DNA of 8,697 nt from Acidobacteriota bacterium (GTDB lineage: Bacteria; Acidobacteriota; Terriglobia; Terriglobales; Acidobacteriaceae), in contig JAKAAZ010000157.1 of assembly GCA_021802085.1 (NCBI GenBank), forward strand, positions 1 to 8,697, written 5' to 3'. Shown piece by piece: positions 1 to 5,680 of this stretch; the stretch's first letter is position 1; every line of letters starts with the position of its first letter. A model generated the notes under the pieces. It was not told the DNA's origin. It did no database searches and worked only from the letters and a program-made list of their open reading frames with translations. A program made the position numbers and the translations under genes.

Positions 1-54
1 AACTCAACTTCTCTGCGTCGCGCATGCGGATGTTCACTACCCAGCATGACCGAC

Positions 55-114
55 CCTTCAGGCTCATCTTGTATTGGAATCAATACCGGCCTTCAGGCTC
101 ATCTTGTATTGGAA
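55..114. repeat. 25-bp direct repeat, period 35
   Basis: Two identical 25-bp units lie at 55-79 and 90-114, both reading CCTTCAGGCTCATC and ending in TTGTATTGGAA. A 10-bp spacer separates them. The first unit's end also forms a small palindrome with the spacer (GTATTG 71-76, CAATAC 81-86, loop GAAT). The repeat sits directly upstream of the promoter region of the acyltransferase gene, so it could be a paired operator or simply a local duplication. Identity is read directly from the bases; function is unknown. Confidence 0.85.
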
Positions 115-145
115 GAGAGTGCATATAGAACGCAGAAATAACAGG

Positions 146-154
146 TGCTATAGT
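146..154 (+). promoter_or_regulatory. Possible extended -10 promoter for the acyltransferase gene
   Basis: TGC-TATAGT at 146-154 matches the extended -10 pattern TGnTATAAT in all but one of its defined positions. The hexamer 17 bp upstream (126-131, TAGAAC) matches TTGACA at only three positions, which is tolerable for an extended -10 promoter. It would give a 5' leader of roughly 55-60 nt before the GTG at 219. This is pattern matching only. Confidence 0.3.
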
Positions 155-218
155 GAAACAAATTTGCTGTCGGAAGCGATAGGGTTGGAAACTTCAGAGG
201 AGTGTGGAGGATTGCATC

Positions 219-1418
219 GTGGAGGGTCAACAGGATGGAACTGAAAAGCTGCCGCAACGCAATGTAGCCGTCGATGCATACCGCGGTTTCGTCATGCTCC
301 TTATGCTGGGTGAGGTTCTCAGGTTTTCCAAGGTCGCGCTCTCCTATCCGGGAAGCATCTTCTGGCGCGTTCTTTCCTATAACCAGTCGCATGTCGAATG
401 GACCGGAATGAGTCTGCACGACATGATCCAGCCATCCTTCACCTTTCTGGTCGGCGTTGCCCTGCCGTATTCACTGCGCAGCCGGCAGCGTAGAGGCGAG
501 AGCTTCCAACGCATGGTCCTCCATACCGTCTGGCGCAGTTTTGTTCTGATCGCCCTCGGAATTTTTCTGCGCTCTCTCCACCGTTCCGCTACCTATTTCA
601 CCTTTGAAGACACGCTGACTCAGATCGGCCTCGGCTACACGTTCGTGTTTTTGATCAGCTTGTGCAAGCCGCGATGGCAATGGCTTGCCTTCGGTCTGAC
701 CCTTTTCTGCTACTGGCTGGCATGGGCGCTCTATCCCGTTCCCGCCCAGGGGTTCAATTATGCGGCGGTCGGCGTTCCTCCGGATTGGCATCGGCACCTG
801 CTCACCGGCTTCGCCGCTCATTGGAACAAGAACAGCAATCTCGGGCAAGCCTTCGATCTCTGGTTCTTGAACCTTTTCCCCCGTACCAGCCCGTTCCTCT
901 TCAACGATGGCGGCTATCTTACGTTGAGTTTCATCCCGACATTTTGCACCATGGTGCTCGGCCTGGCCGCTGGACGATGGTTCATCGCCTCCGCGCCGCG
1001 CGTCCCGCTACGGCGGTTCTTGCTGGCAGCCGTCGCGTTGCTCTGCGCTGGACTGTTCCTGCACTTCACAGGAATCTGCCCCATCGTCAAGCGCATCTGG
1101 ACGCCATCCTGGACCTTATTCAGCGGCGGCATGTGCTTTCTTTTCCTGTCTGCTTTCTCGTGGATCATCGACGTCCACAATCACCGGCGGCTCGCGTTTC
1201 CTCTCGTTGTCGTTGGCATGAACTCAATTGCCGCCTATCTCATGTCCTATCTCTTTGAGGACGCCGTGGAGAACAGCTTTCGTATCCATCTTGGATCCTC
1301 AATTCTCAACATATTTGGATCGGCGCTCGAACCCTTGTTCCTGGGTGGGTTGACCCTTGCCACCTACTGGCTGATGCTCTTTTGGATGTATCGCAAGAGA
1401 ATTTTCCTTCGCATCTGA
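219..1418 (+). CDS. Polytopic acyltransferase, DUF5009 / HGSNAT-like family
   Basis: Predicted inner-membrane protein of 399 residues related to the heparan-alpha-glucosaminide N-acetyltransferase group (HGSNAT, bacterial NagX, DUF5009), which acylates sugar amino groups across the membrane; the substrate here is unknown. Visible family marks are DAYRGF near residue 19, the WTGMSLHDMIQPSFTFLVG block near 61-79 whose His (about 67) fits the conserved family His, QIGLGY in mid-protein, and CPIVKRIWTPSW followed by a Gly-rich helix and VVGMNSIAAYLM near the C-terminus. About ten hydrophobic helices are visible. I prefer GTG 219 because GGAGG at 206-210 lies 8 nt upstream. The in-frame GTG at 204, giving 404 residues, has an AGAGGAG only 1 nt away. 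It converges on the HEPN gene across a 180-bp gap. The family call is firm, the chemistry is inferred. Confidence 0.85.
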   Translation: MEGQQDGTEKLPQRNVAVDAYRGFVMLLMLGEVLRFSKVALSYPGSIFWRVLSYNQSHVEWTGMSLHDMIQPSFTFLVGVALPYSLRSRQRRGESFQRMVLHTVWRSFVLIALGIFLRSLHRSATYFTFEDTLTQIGLGYTFVFLISLCKPRWQWLAFGLTLFCYWLAWALYPVPAQGFNYAAVGVPPDWHRHLLTGFAAHWNKNSNLGQAFDLWFLNLFPRTSPFLFNDGGYLTLSFIPTFCTMVLGLAAGRWFIASAPRVPLRRFLLAAVALLCAGLFLHFTGICPIVKRIWTPSWTLFSGGMCFLFLSAFSWIIDVHNHRRLAFPLVVVGMNSIAAYLMSYLFEDAVENSFRIHLGSSILNIFGSALEPLFLGGLTLATYWLMLFWMYRKRIFLRI

Positions 1419-1435
1419 AACAACGCGCCCCAGAT

Positions 1436-1482
1436 GGCGGCTGGTTCCAGATGCCCTGCAGTCCCGAAGCGGGATTTCCGCC
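1436..1482 (+). terminator. Possible weak terminator between convergent genes
   Basis: A short stem TCCCG (1462-1466) / CGGGA (1470-1474) with an AAG loop is followed by TTT, and it is enclosed by GGCGG (1436-1440) / CCGCC (1478-1482). It lies just after the acyltransferase stop. The stem is short and the T run minimal, so this is a weak candidate. Nothing else is recognisable in 1419-1598. Confidence 0.2.
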
Positions 1483-1598
1483 GGTACGATCTGTGAGTGA
1501 CTCGGAGATTTGACACGCGTCTAGATTGACTTCAGTAGAGCGAGGCCCACCCGCAGGCACTAATCCGAGATTCAGTCGCCATACCTGCCAAGGCGCAC

Positions 1599-2705
1599 TC
1601 ACGACAATTTCATCTCGTCCAGTCTTCCAATCAGTTCGAGGCGGGTATTGAACTGGTCTCGCAGTTCGAGCAGCCTGCCAAAACAGGACCACGCATTGAA
1701 CAGAAAGGCGTCAAACACCTCTAGGTCATCAATACCCTGCCCGTGATGGATAAACTTAGATCGCATAGCATAAGTCTTTTTCACTAGTGAGACTATGCTC
1801 TTTCTGGAATCCAGTGATCTACCAATCAAGAACGCCATGCGCTCTCCGAGGTTGCCCTGTATCGGTTCACCAGCATCCTTCAAAAGCATCGACTCTAGTG
1901 CGACCAAAATAAAAACGAGCTTGTTCGCTGGATCTACGGTCGTGGAGTTACGAGAGTAGATGAGCATCGCATCCAAGAGGGTCTTACGAAAATCCGTGCT
2001 CTGCGAACTCGCAAGATCCGACAAACATTCCAATAGGCCAGGGAGTTCCGCTCTCGCCTCATCGATAACCCATTCGTAAGGCCCCTCGAAAATTGAAATG
2101 GACGAAAGGCCCGTTACCACGCCATTGTCTAGATTGAAGCAGTGCCAAGCCGCACTATTCTCCATTCCAAAAGGCAAAGCGAAACTCCTCACTTTCGAGG
2201 TCCAATTTGCGATAGAGAGAAAGCGCAACAGTGCCGTCGCCCTGAGTACACTATCAAGCGCTTGGGCCGACGCCGCTTTTGCTTCAGCTCTAACTTTCAC
2301 ACAAGCCGCTAGCGTCGCTTGAAATTTAGCTCGCGTGTCGTTCTCTAGCTGCCTAACTCTTCCTTCCATATCTGGGTCGTCCAATGGCTTGCTCGGGAAC
2401 CACCCATCCAAGAACTTCTTCGATATTGATTTGAACTCTACATCTCCGATCGCGAAATCGACGGACGAGTATGTCCTGCAAAGCGGAATATAAAATTCGT
2501 GGCTCCTGATCGCTTCATCGCACTGGACAGATATGTAATCCCCAAGTGAGTCGCAGCGTTTCAGCTCCAGCGTCTCGCATAGCCATTTAAATGTCTGATC
2601 CAGGATGAATTCGTGCGATACCAAGCCATTAAGCCCGCTGCTTCTCGCGATTCGCTCTGCTAGGAGTCTGTCGGGCATAAGGGTTTGAGATTTTGTAACC
2701 AACAT
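1599..2705 (-). CDS. C-terminal portion of Apea-like HEPN protein (start supplied by the MITE)
   Basis: This 368-residue ORF holds the predicted catalytic part. Residues about 243-350 look like an Apea-like HEPN domain: helices with NKLVFILVALESMLL (261-275), GNLGERMAFLIG (284-295), then RSKFIHHG with R315 and H320 forming the HEPN R-x4-H motif. HEPN proteins of this class are metal-independent RNases, and ApeA itself is an anti-phage abortive-infection protein; whether this one is active is inference. Residues 1-14, including both ATG candidates (2705 and 2678), are encoded inside the element, so the native protein began further upstream. Neither ATG has a clear Shine-Dalgarno. The fragment could still be expressed as a truncated protein with an intact HEPN domain. 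Residues about 118-160 are Ala-rich, charged and probably helical. Confidence 0.75.
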   Translation of the reverse strand: MLVTKSQTLMPDRLLAERIARSSGLNGLVSHEFILDQTFKWLCETLELKRCDSLGDYISVQCDEAIRSHEFYIPLCRTYSSVDFAIGDVEFKSISKKFLDGWFPSKPLDDPDMEGRVRQLENDTRAKFQATLAACVKVRAEAKAASAQALDSVLRATALLRFLSIANWTSKVRSFALPFGMENSAAWHCFNLDNGVVTGLSSISIFEGPYEWVIDEARAELPGLLECLSDLASSQSTDFRKTLLDAMLIYSRNSTTVDPANKLVFILVALESMLLKDAGEPIQGNLGERMAFLIGRSLDSRKSIVSLVKKTYAMRSKFIHHGQGIDDLEVFDAFLFNAWSCFGRLLELRDQFNTRLELIGRLDEMKLS

Positions 2706-2789
2706 AGAATCAACAACATACCAAACATGGTAGATTTTGTAGGTTGTTGATTTTAAAGGGTATGAAATCTATGCCCGACAGGCTCCTAG
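2660..2789 (+). mobile_element. MITE-like element, copy A (130 bp with CTAG ends)
   Basis: The left end 2660-2679 (CTAGGAGTCTGTCGGGCATA) and right end 2770-2789 are inverted repeats of 20 bp with one mismatch. An internal inverted repeat pairs 2708-2721 (AATCAACAACATAC) with 2739-2752, also with one mismatch. It holds no transposase and differs from the reverse complement of 8472-8601 at 7 of 130 positions by my count. CTAG occurs at each end. Frame restoration in the host gene shows that one CTAG belongs to the target, so the element proper is 126 bp with a 4-bp target duplication. These are standard MITE traits: short, non-coding, terminal inverted repeats, target duplication, more than one copy. 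It splits the HEPN gene. Confidence 0.85.
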
Positions 2790-3086
2790 TCGCTTAAGTC
2801 TTTGATAGTCCTCACCGTCCCACTTAAATCGACGGCCGTCCCTGCTCCAGAATCTGCCAAGCTCGGTGCCGGTTCGGTCAACTGCACGCTCTGTGATCTC
2901 TGGAGTCCCGATTATCTCGCTCTCTTGGATGACGGCGTGTGGGTGAATATTGAATTTTGTTCCCTCGCGTGGCGCAGCATCGGGATAGGCTTTGACAGCC
3001 CTGAGAAGGTCTTCTGCAGCAGCAGCAAATGCATCTTTTGCGGCTTGGTGAATTTCAATCATTCCTCCGATAATACCCCGCTTCAC
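2769..3086 (-). CDS. N-terminal portion of the interrupted HEPN gene
   Basis: This 105-residue ORF has no domain I recognise. It begins at GTG 3086. An alternative ATG at 3062 has GGAGGA directly abutting it, which is too close for a normal Shine-Dalgarno, so the start is uncertain. The first 35 residues are Ala-rich and helical-looking (HQAAKDAFAAAAEDLLRAVK); the rest is mixed and ends DGEDYQRLKRL. Its last five residues (GACRA) and the stop TAG at 2769-2771 are encoded by the MITE end. The native reading continued into the ORF downstream on the same strand. On its own it is probably a non-functional fragment. Confidence 0.65.
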   Translation of the reverse strand: MKRGIIGGMIEIHQAAKDAFAAAAEDLLRAVKAYPDAAPREGTKFNIHPHAVIQESEIIGTPEITERAVDRTGTELGRFWSRDGRRFKWDGEDYQRLKRLGACRA

Positions 3087-3573
3087 ACTGGCTCACGGTA
3101 AAGGGGATGCCTGGGGTCAAAGAGTTCTGAGAGCCTCATGGACTAATTGATTGCTTGCGACAATTCAGGGCGAGTTGTGGCCAGCTGGGTTTCGCCTTGT
3201 AGCGATATTGATACCAGCAAGTGGGCCACCGTCCCGCAATTTGGCCGACTCAAGGTTCAACTGTCGGGAACAGGGCAATGCGCTGATTGACCTGCGTTTT
3301 GGAGCCCTGATTCCGGAGTTCTTGGCGTATCGTCGGCTAGTCGGACAATGACACATTACTGAACGCTGATCTTACCTGTGGATTCAAACGGACCCGGATG
3401 CCCAACGGGGAGTCTTCCAGGCGCGGCCTTTTTCGAATCCGCGCAAGGAACTGCGTGGATTCATACTTCACCGTACATCTGTCTCTGATTCTTGCCCGTA
3501 CTACCAATGCAGACCAACTGCCACTCATCGGTTGAAAGGAAACTATCGGCAATGACAGGCGCAGATTCTCTGG
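3087..3573. other. Intergenic stretch without a recognisable gene
   Basis: Short open frames exist on both strands (for example 3151-3351 + and 3337-3582 -), but none has a good ribosome binding site, recognisable domain or convincing composition. No tRNA or other structured RNA is apparent. It may be decayed coding sequence or ordinary spacer. Bases 3614-3785, beyond the hairpin, likewise show no independent gene. Confidence 0.5.
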
Positions 3574-3613
3574 ATTCTTCACTTCGGTCGCCGCCGCGAC
3601 CTCCGTTCAGAAT
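3574..3613 (-). repeat. Hairpin resembling a dispersed intergenic repeat (GTCATTCTGA...GAAGAATCC type)
   Basis: On the minus strand this reads GTCATTCTGAACGGAGG, then CGCGGCGGCG, then ACCGAAGTGAAGAATCC. GGTCGC (3586-3591) pairs perfectly with GCGACC (3596-3601) around a CGCC loop, and ATTCT (3574-3578) pairs with AGAAT (3609-3613). The outer motif resembles the short GTCATTCTGAGCG...GAAGAATC sequences that I recall scattered between genes in Acidobacteriota and other phyla. Only one copy is in this window, so its repeat status rests on that recollection. It lies about 170 nt past the DUF5666 gene's stop and could contribute to RNA 3'-end stability. Confidence 0.4.
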
Positions 3614-3785
3614 GACTCCCTTTCACAAATAACTACACCAACTGCCAATCCGCTTTCGCTGCTTCTTTCTTGTGCGCTTTGAAAAAGGCGTCCCAATGAG
3701 CACGTCTTTTTCACATTTGCGGCCGGGCAAGTACCCACTCGCGCCTGTCCGCAGGGACTGCGGATCAGGCATCGCAGCCCACTGT

Positions 3786-5027
3786 CTACGGGCCGCCTTC
3801 CGCATCGCCGCCTCCTGTTGCCGCGCTTGCGCCTCCCTGGCCACCCAGATTCCACGAAGCCGAGAACAGGTTCTGGCTGGCGGAGGATGCCCGAAGAATC
3901 GGCTCGACGTTGGCGAGCAGGGTGCAGACAGACAAGGAGCCGGCTGTGCCCTGCGTAGCCACGATCATGACGGCGTCGCCTTTATGCAGGCCGGCGAGTT
4001 GAATGATGGGAGTGCGCTGCAGCATCTGGGAGACGTTCATCGCGCGCTGCCCTCCGCCGGCGCCTGGGCGAGGGGATCCCTGTCCGCCGGGAGAGGGCGC
4101 GGCAGTCGATTGCGCGTGCGGCGCACCTGGGGCGCGCGCACCCTGGGCGCCGCCTGGACCCTGGGCGCCACCCGGACCGCCGCTCTTAAAGCGCGCAGCC
4201 AGAGTCTGCGCCATCATGTCGGGCAGTTTGTGCATTTCGGAGCCGGCGTCGATCTGAAGGGTCACCGGTTTCTTGGTCGCGAAGTCGGTTACGGTGACGG
4301 TGTTGGCGGCCGGATTGGTGGAAACAACTGTCCCGGCGATGTTGCGAAAGGACCCAGCGACGATCTCCTCAGCCTGCATTTCAGTGTCGTCGGCATTGTG
4401 GTCGCCGAGGGCACGCAGTTGGTCGCCGGGGCGAATCTGATCTAGGGTTGAGAGCGTGGCGTCAGAGAATTTGATGGACGCCGGGGCGTAGCGGCGGACT
4501 TCGGTCTTCGGGGTGGTGTGGATGGTCAGGACGTGGGACTGGTTGGTGCTGATGGTCAAGGTACCGGTTGCCGCGTCGATCGTCTTCACGATTCCGCCAA
4601 CGCCGCGGCGTTGCCAGTCCTCCTGTTCGGCCTGGTGTTGTTTGGCGATGTCGGCCTGCGTCATGACGATGAGAATGGTCGCGGTGGGCGCGGACCCATC
4701 GGCTGCGGGATGGACCAATGCGAGCACGCGATCCCCGACCGCGAGAGCTGTGAGTTGGATGGGTGTCGCTCCGGCAACGGTTTTCACGCCCGGCGGAGTC
4801 TGTAAAATGCGCGCGTTATCCGCTACGGTCACCGTCGTCGGCGCTCCGGTATCGGGCTTGACGGTGAGCGATTTGCCGGCGATGGCCGTAATCGAGCCAA
4901 CCAGGCGGGTCGCCGCTGCCGGCTGGGCGCCGGTCTGTTGTGCCGACGCCGTCCGGGCCGTTGGCGCGAGGACATATCCGAATCCGCTGAACAGAACAAC
5001 CAAACATGCGATTCTTGCTCGGCCCAT
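3786..5027 (-). CDS. Exported DUF5666-type multi-domain protein
   Basis: This 413-residue protein has a signal peptide: RAR at residues 3-5, a hydrophobic core to about 21, and likely cleavage after ASA near 29. Three repeated beta-rich units follow, at about 41-122, 142-225 and 228-372. Each carries a 'G.I..I....T.TV' start and a 'GD.v.a.....G' end (VGDRVLALVHPAADG, PGDQLRALGDHN, KGDAVMIVATQG), as in the DUF5666 / OB-like family of secreted proteins. The third unit is split by a Gly/Pro/Ala-rich insert at about 282-327. The C-terminus is Gly-rich without an anchor. ATG 5027 is supported by a GAAAGG-type Shine-Dalgarno (complement of 5033-5043). No catalytic residues are evident, so a structural or binding role outside the cytoplasm is inferred. 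It diverges from the small membrane gene across 229 bp, in which a CCCTG-C-CAGGG palindrome (5101-5111) is the only notable symmetry. Confidence 0.8.
   Translation of the reverse strand: MGRARIACLVVLFSGFGYVLAPTARTASAQQTGAQPAAATRLVGSITAIAGKSLTVKPDTGAPTTVTVADNARILQTPPGVKTVAGATPIQLTALAVGDRVLALVHPAADGSAPTATILIVMTQADIAKQHQAEQEDWQRRGVGGIVKTIDAATGTLTISTNQSHVLTIHTTPKTEVRRYAPASIKFSDATLSTLDQIRPGDQLRALGDHNADDTEMQAEEIVAGSFRNIAGTVVSTNPAANTVTVTDFATKKPVTLQIDAGSEMHKLPDMMAQTLAARFKSGGPGGAQGPGGAQGARAPGAPHAQSTAAPSPGGQGSPRPGAGGGQRAMNVSQMLQRTPIIQLAGLHKGDAVMIVATQGTAGSLSVCTLLANVEPILRASSASQNLFSASWNLGGQGGASAATGGGDAEGGP
4141..4176 (-). repeat. 18-bp tandem repeat inside the DUF5666 gene
   Basis: Two units, 4141-4158 and 4159-4176, differ at two positions. 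They encode two copies of the hexapeptide GPGGAQ on the minus strand, within the Gly/Pro-rich insert. Because the unit is a multiple of three, slippage would change protein length without shifting frame. Confidence 0.75.
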
Positions 5028-5256
5028 GAATACCTTTCTTTCCGTTCACCGGATGGCGCGGTGTCCGCGCGAGGCGACGTGTTGATAGTGACGTTGAACC
5101 CCCTGCCAGGGTTTCATCAATCGAGCAACATACTATACCTTTTTCAGCCACACGGCGCGGTCGCGCGCGGATGCGTCCATAGCGGCATAGTGAAGATGCA
5201 GTTCCGGCATGCAAGTGAGATAAGCTGGGAACCTGAACAGATGCGGAGGACTTCGC

Positions 5257-5544
5257 ATGGCGGCGCGTTGGATGCGGCAACTGGGTCGAATTTTGCTGGT
5301 GCTGGTTGGCTTGCTTGCGCTGTTGTATGTGGGGGACTGGGCGGTGTTGGAGGTCCGCGTCGCGCACGGAACTGCGTACAGCACGGTCGAGGTCACGCAA
5401 TTTCTGGCCACGCAACTGAAGGGCAACAAGACGGAATATGACTGGATGGGAACCGTCGAGGAAACATGCACGCGATCTCTGTTTCCGCAGAAGGGGCATC
5501 CTCCCTGCTGGTGGTTGAAACGGCATACATCCCAGTGGGAATGA
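5257..5544 (+). CDS. Small single-helix membrane protein, function unknown
   Basis: This 95-residue protein has a basic start (MAARWMRQLGR), one hydrophobic helix at about 11-26 (ILLVLVGLLALLYVGD) and a soluble tail, probably periplasmic. The tail has two cysteines (C71, C84) flanking a basic, Pro-containing stretch and ends in an aromatic-rich HPPCWWLKRHTSQW segment, which suggests a conserved fold, perhaps with a disulfide. ATG 5257 is well supported by GGAGG at 5245-5249, 7 nt upstream. I recognise no named family. Its neighbours are the divergent DUF5666 gene and, 136 bp downstream, the OpgC gene; the latter has its own leader, so an operon is uncertain. Confidence 0.75.
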   Translation: MAARWMRQLGRILLVLVGLLALLYVGDWAVLEVRVAHGTAYSTVEVTQFLATQLKGNKTEYDWMGTVEETCTRSLFPQKGHPPCWWLKRHTSQWE

Positions 5545-5635
5545 GTTTGGTGGAAATCTCCGACCGTTTAGTTTGTTCCGGTTGCGAATTCAGGAATGAA
5601 ATGGCTCCAAAGGGGACGCAACTCACAGGTCCGAT

Positions 5636-5675
5636 GGGCGTCTAATTTAATAACACTCCGTTTGCGGAGACGCCC
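5636..5675 (+). promoter_or_regulatory. Leader hairpin overlapping the Shine-Dalgarno of the OpgC gene
   Basis: GGGCGTCT (5636-5643) is the exact complement of AGACGCCC (5668-5675). Inside it CTCCG (5656-5660) pairs with CGGAG (5665-5669) around TTTG. The two pairings overlap by two bases, so the stems can stack or compete. The GGAG that must serve as ribosome binding site (5666-5669) is in the paired strand, 11 nt before the ATG. This could dampen translation of the OpgC gene or serve as an attenuator after the small membrane gene. The pairing is read directly; the regulatory role is inference. Confidence 0.4.
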
Positions 5676-5680
5676 TACCA

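Larger units (their letters stand above)
1599..3086 (-). pseudogene. Apea-like HEPN protein gene, interrupted by a MITE-like element
   Basis: The two minus-strand ORFs at 2769-3086 and 1599-2705 are best read as halves of one gene. The element at 2660-2789 carries CTAG at both ends. Deleting it with one CTAG (126 bp, 42 codons) joins the reverse-strand reading AAG CGA to CTA GCA GAG CGA ATC, giving KR-LAERIAR in one unbroken frame. The rebuilt protein has 453 residues if started at the GTG at 3086, or 445 from the ATG at 3062. That is compatible with the size of Apea-like HEPN proteins, which carry a long variable N-terminal part and a C-terminal HEPN domain. The insertion length preserves frame but brings an in-frame TAG (2769-2771). 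The whole gene looks more AT-rich than its neighbours, consistent with horizontal acquisition. Confidence 0.8.

Noticed and set aside
3337..3582. 81-residue minus-strand frame in the intergenic gap
   Set aside because: No ribosome binding site, no recognisable domain, basic composition; could be decayed coding sequence but cannot be supported.
3607..3855. Alternative minus-strand frames suggesting a frameshifted extension of the DUF5666 protein
   Set aside because: The translation turns strongly basic and does not continue the beta-domain pattern; the Gly-rich end of the main frame is a plausible natural C-terminus.
5094..5113. Sigma-54-like promoter (TGGCAGGGGGTTCA on the minus strand)
   Set aside because: It has a TGGCA-like -24 element but lacks the GC required at -12.
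4816..5526. 236-residue minus-strand open frame
   Set aside because: It overlaps the signal-peptide end of the DUF5666 gene and all but the last bases of the small membrane gene in other frames; low-complexity Arg/Pro/Ser-rich translation without a domain.
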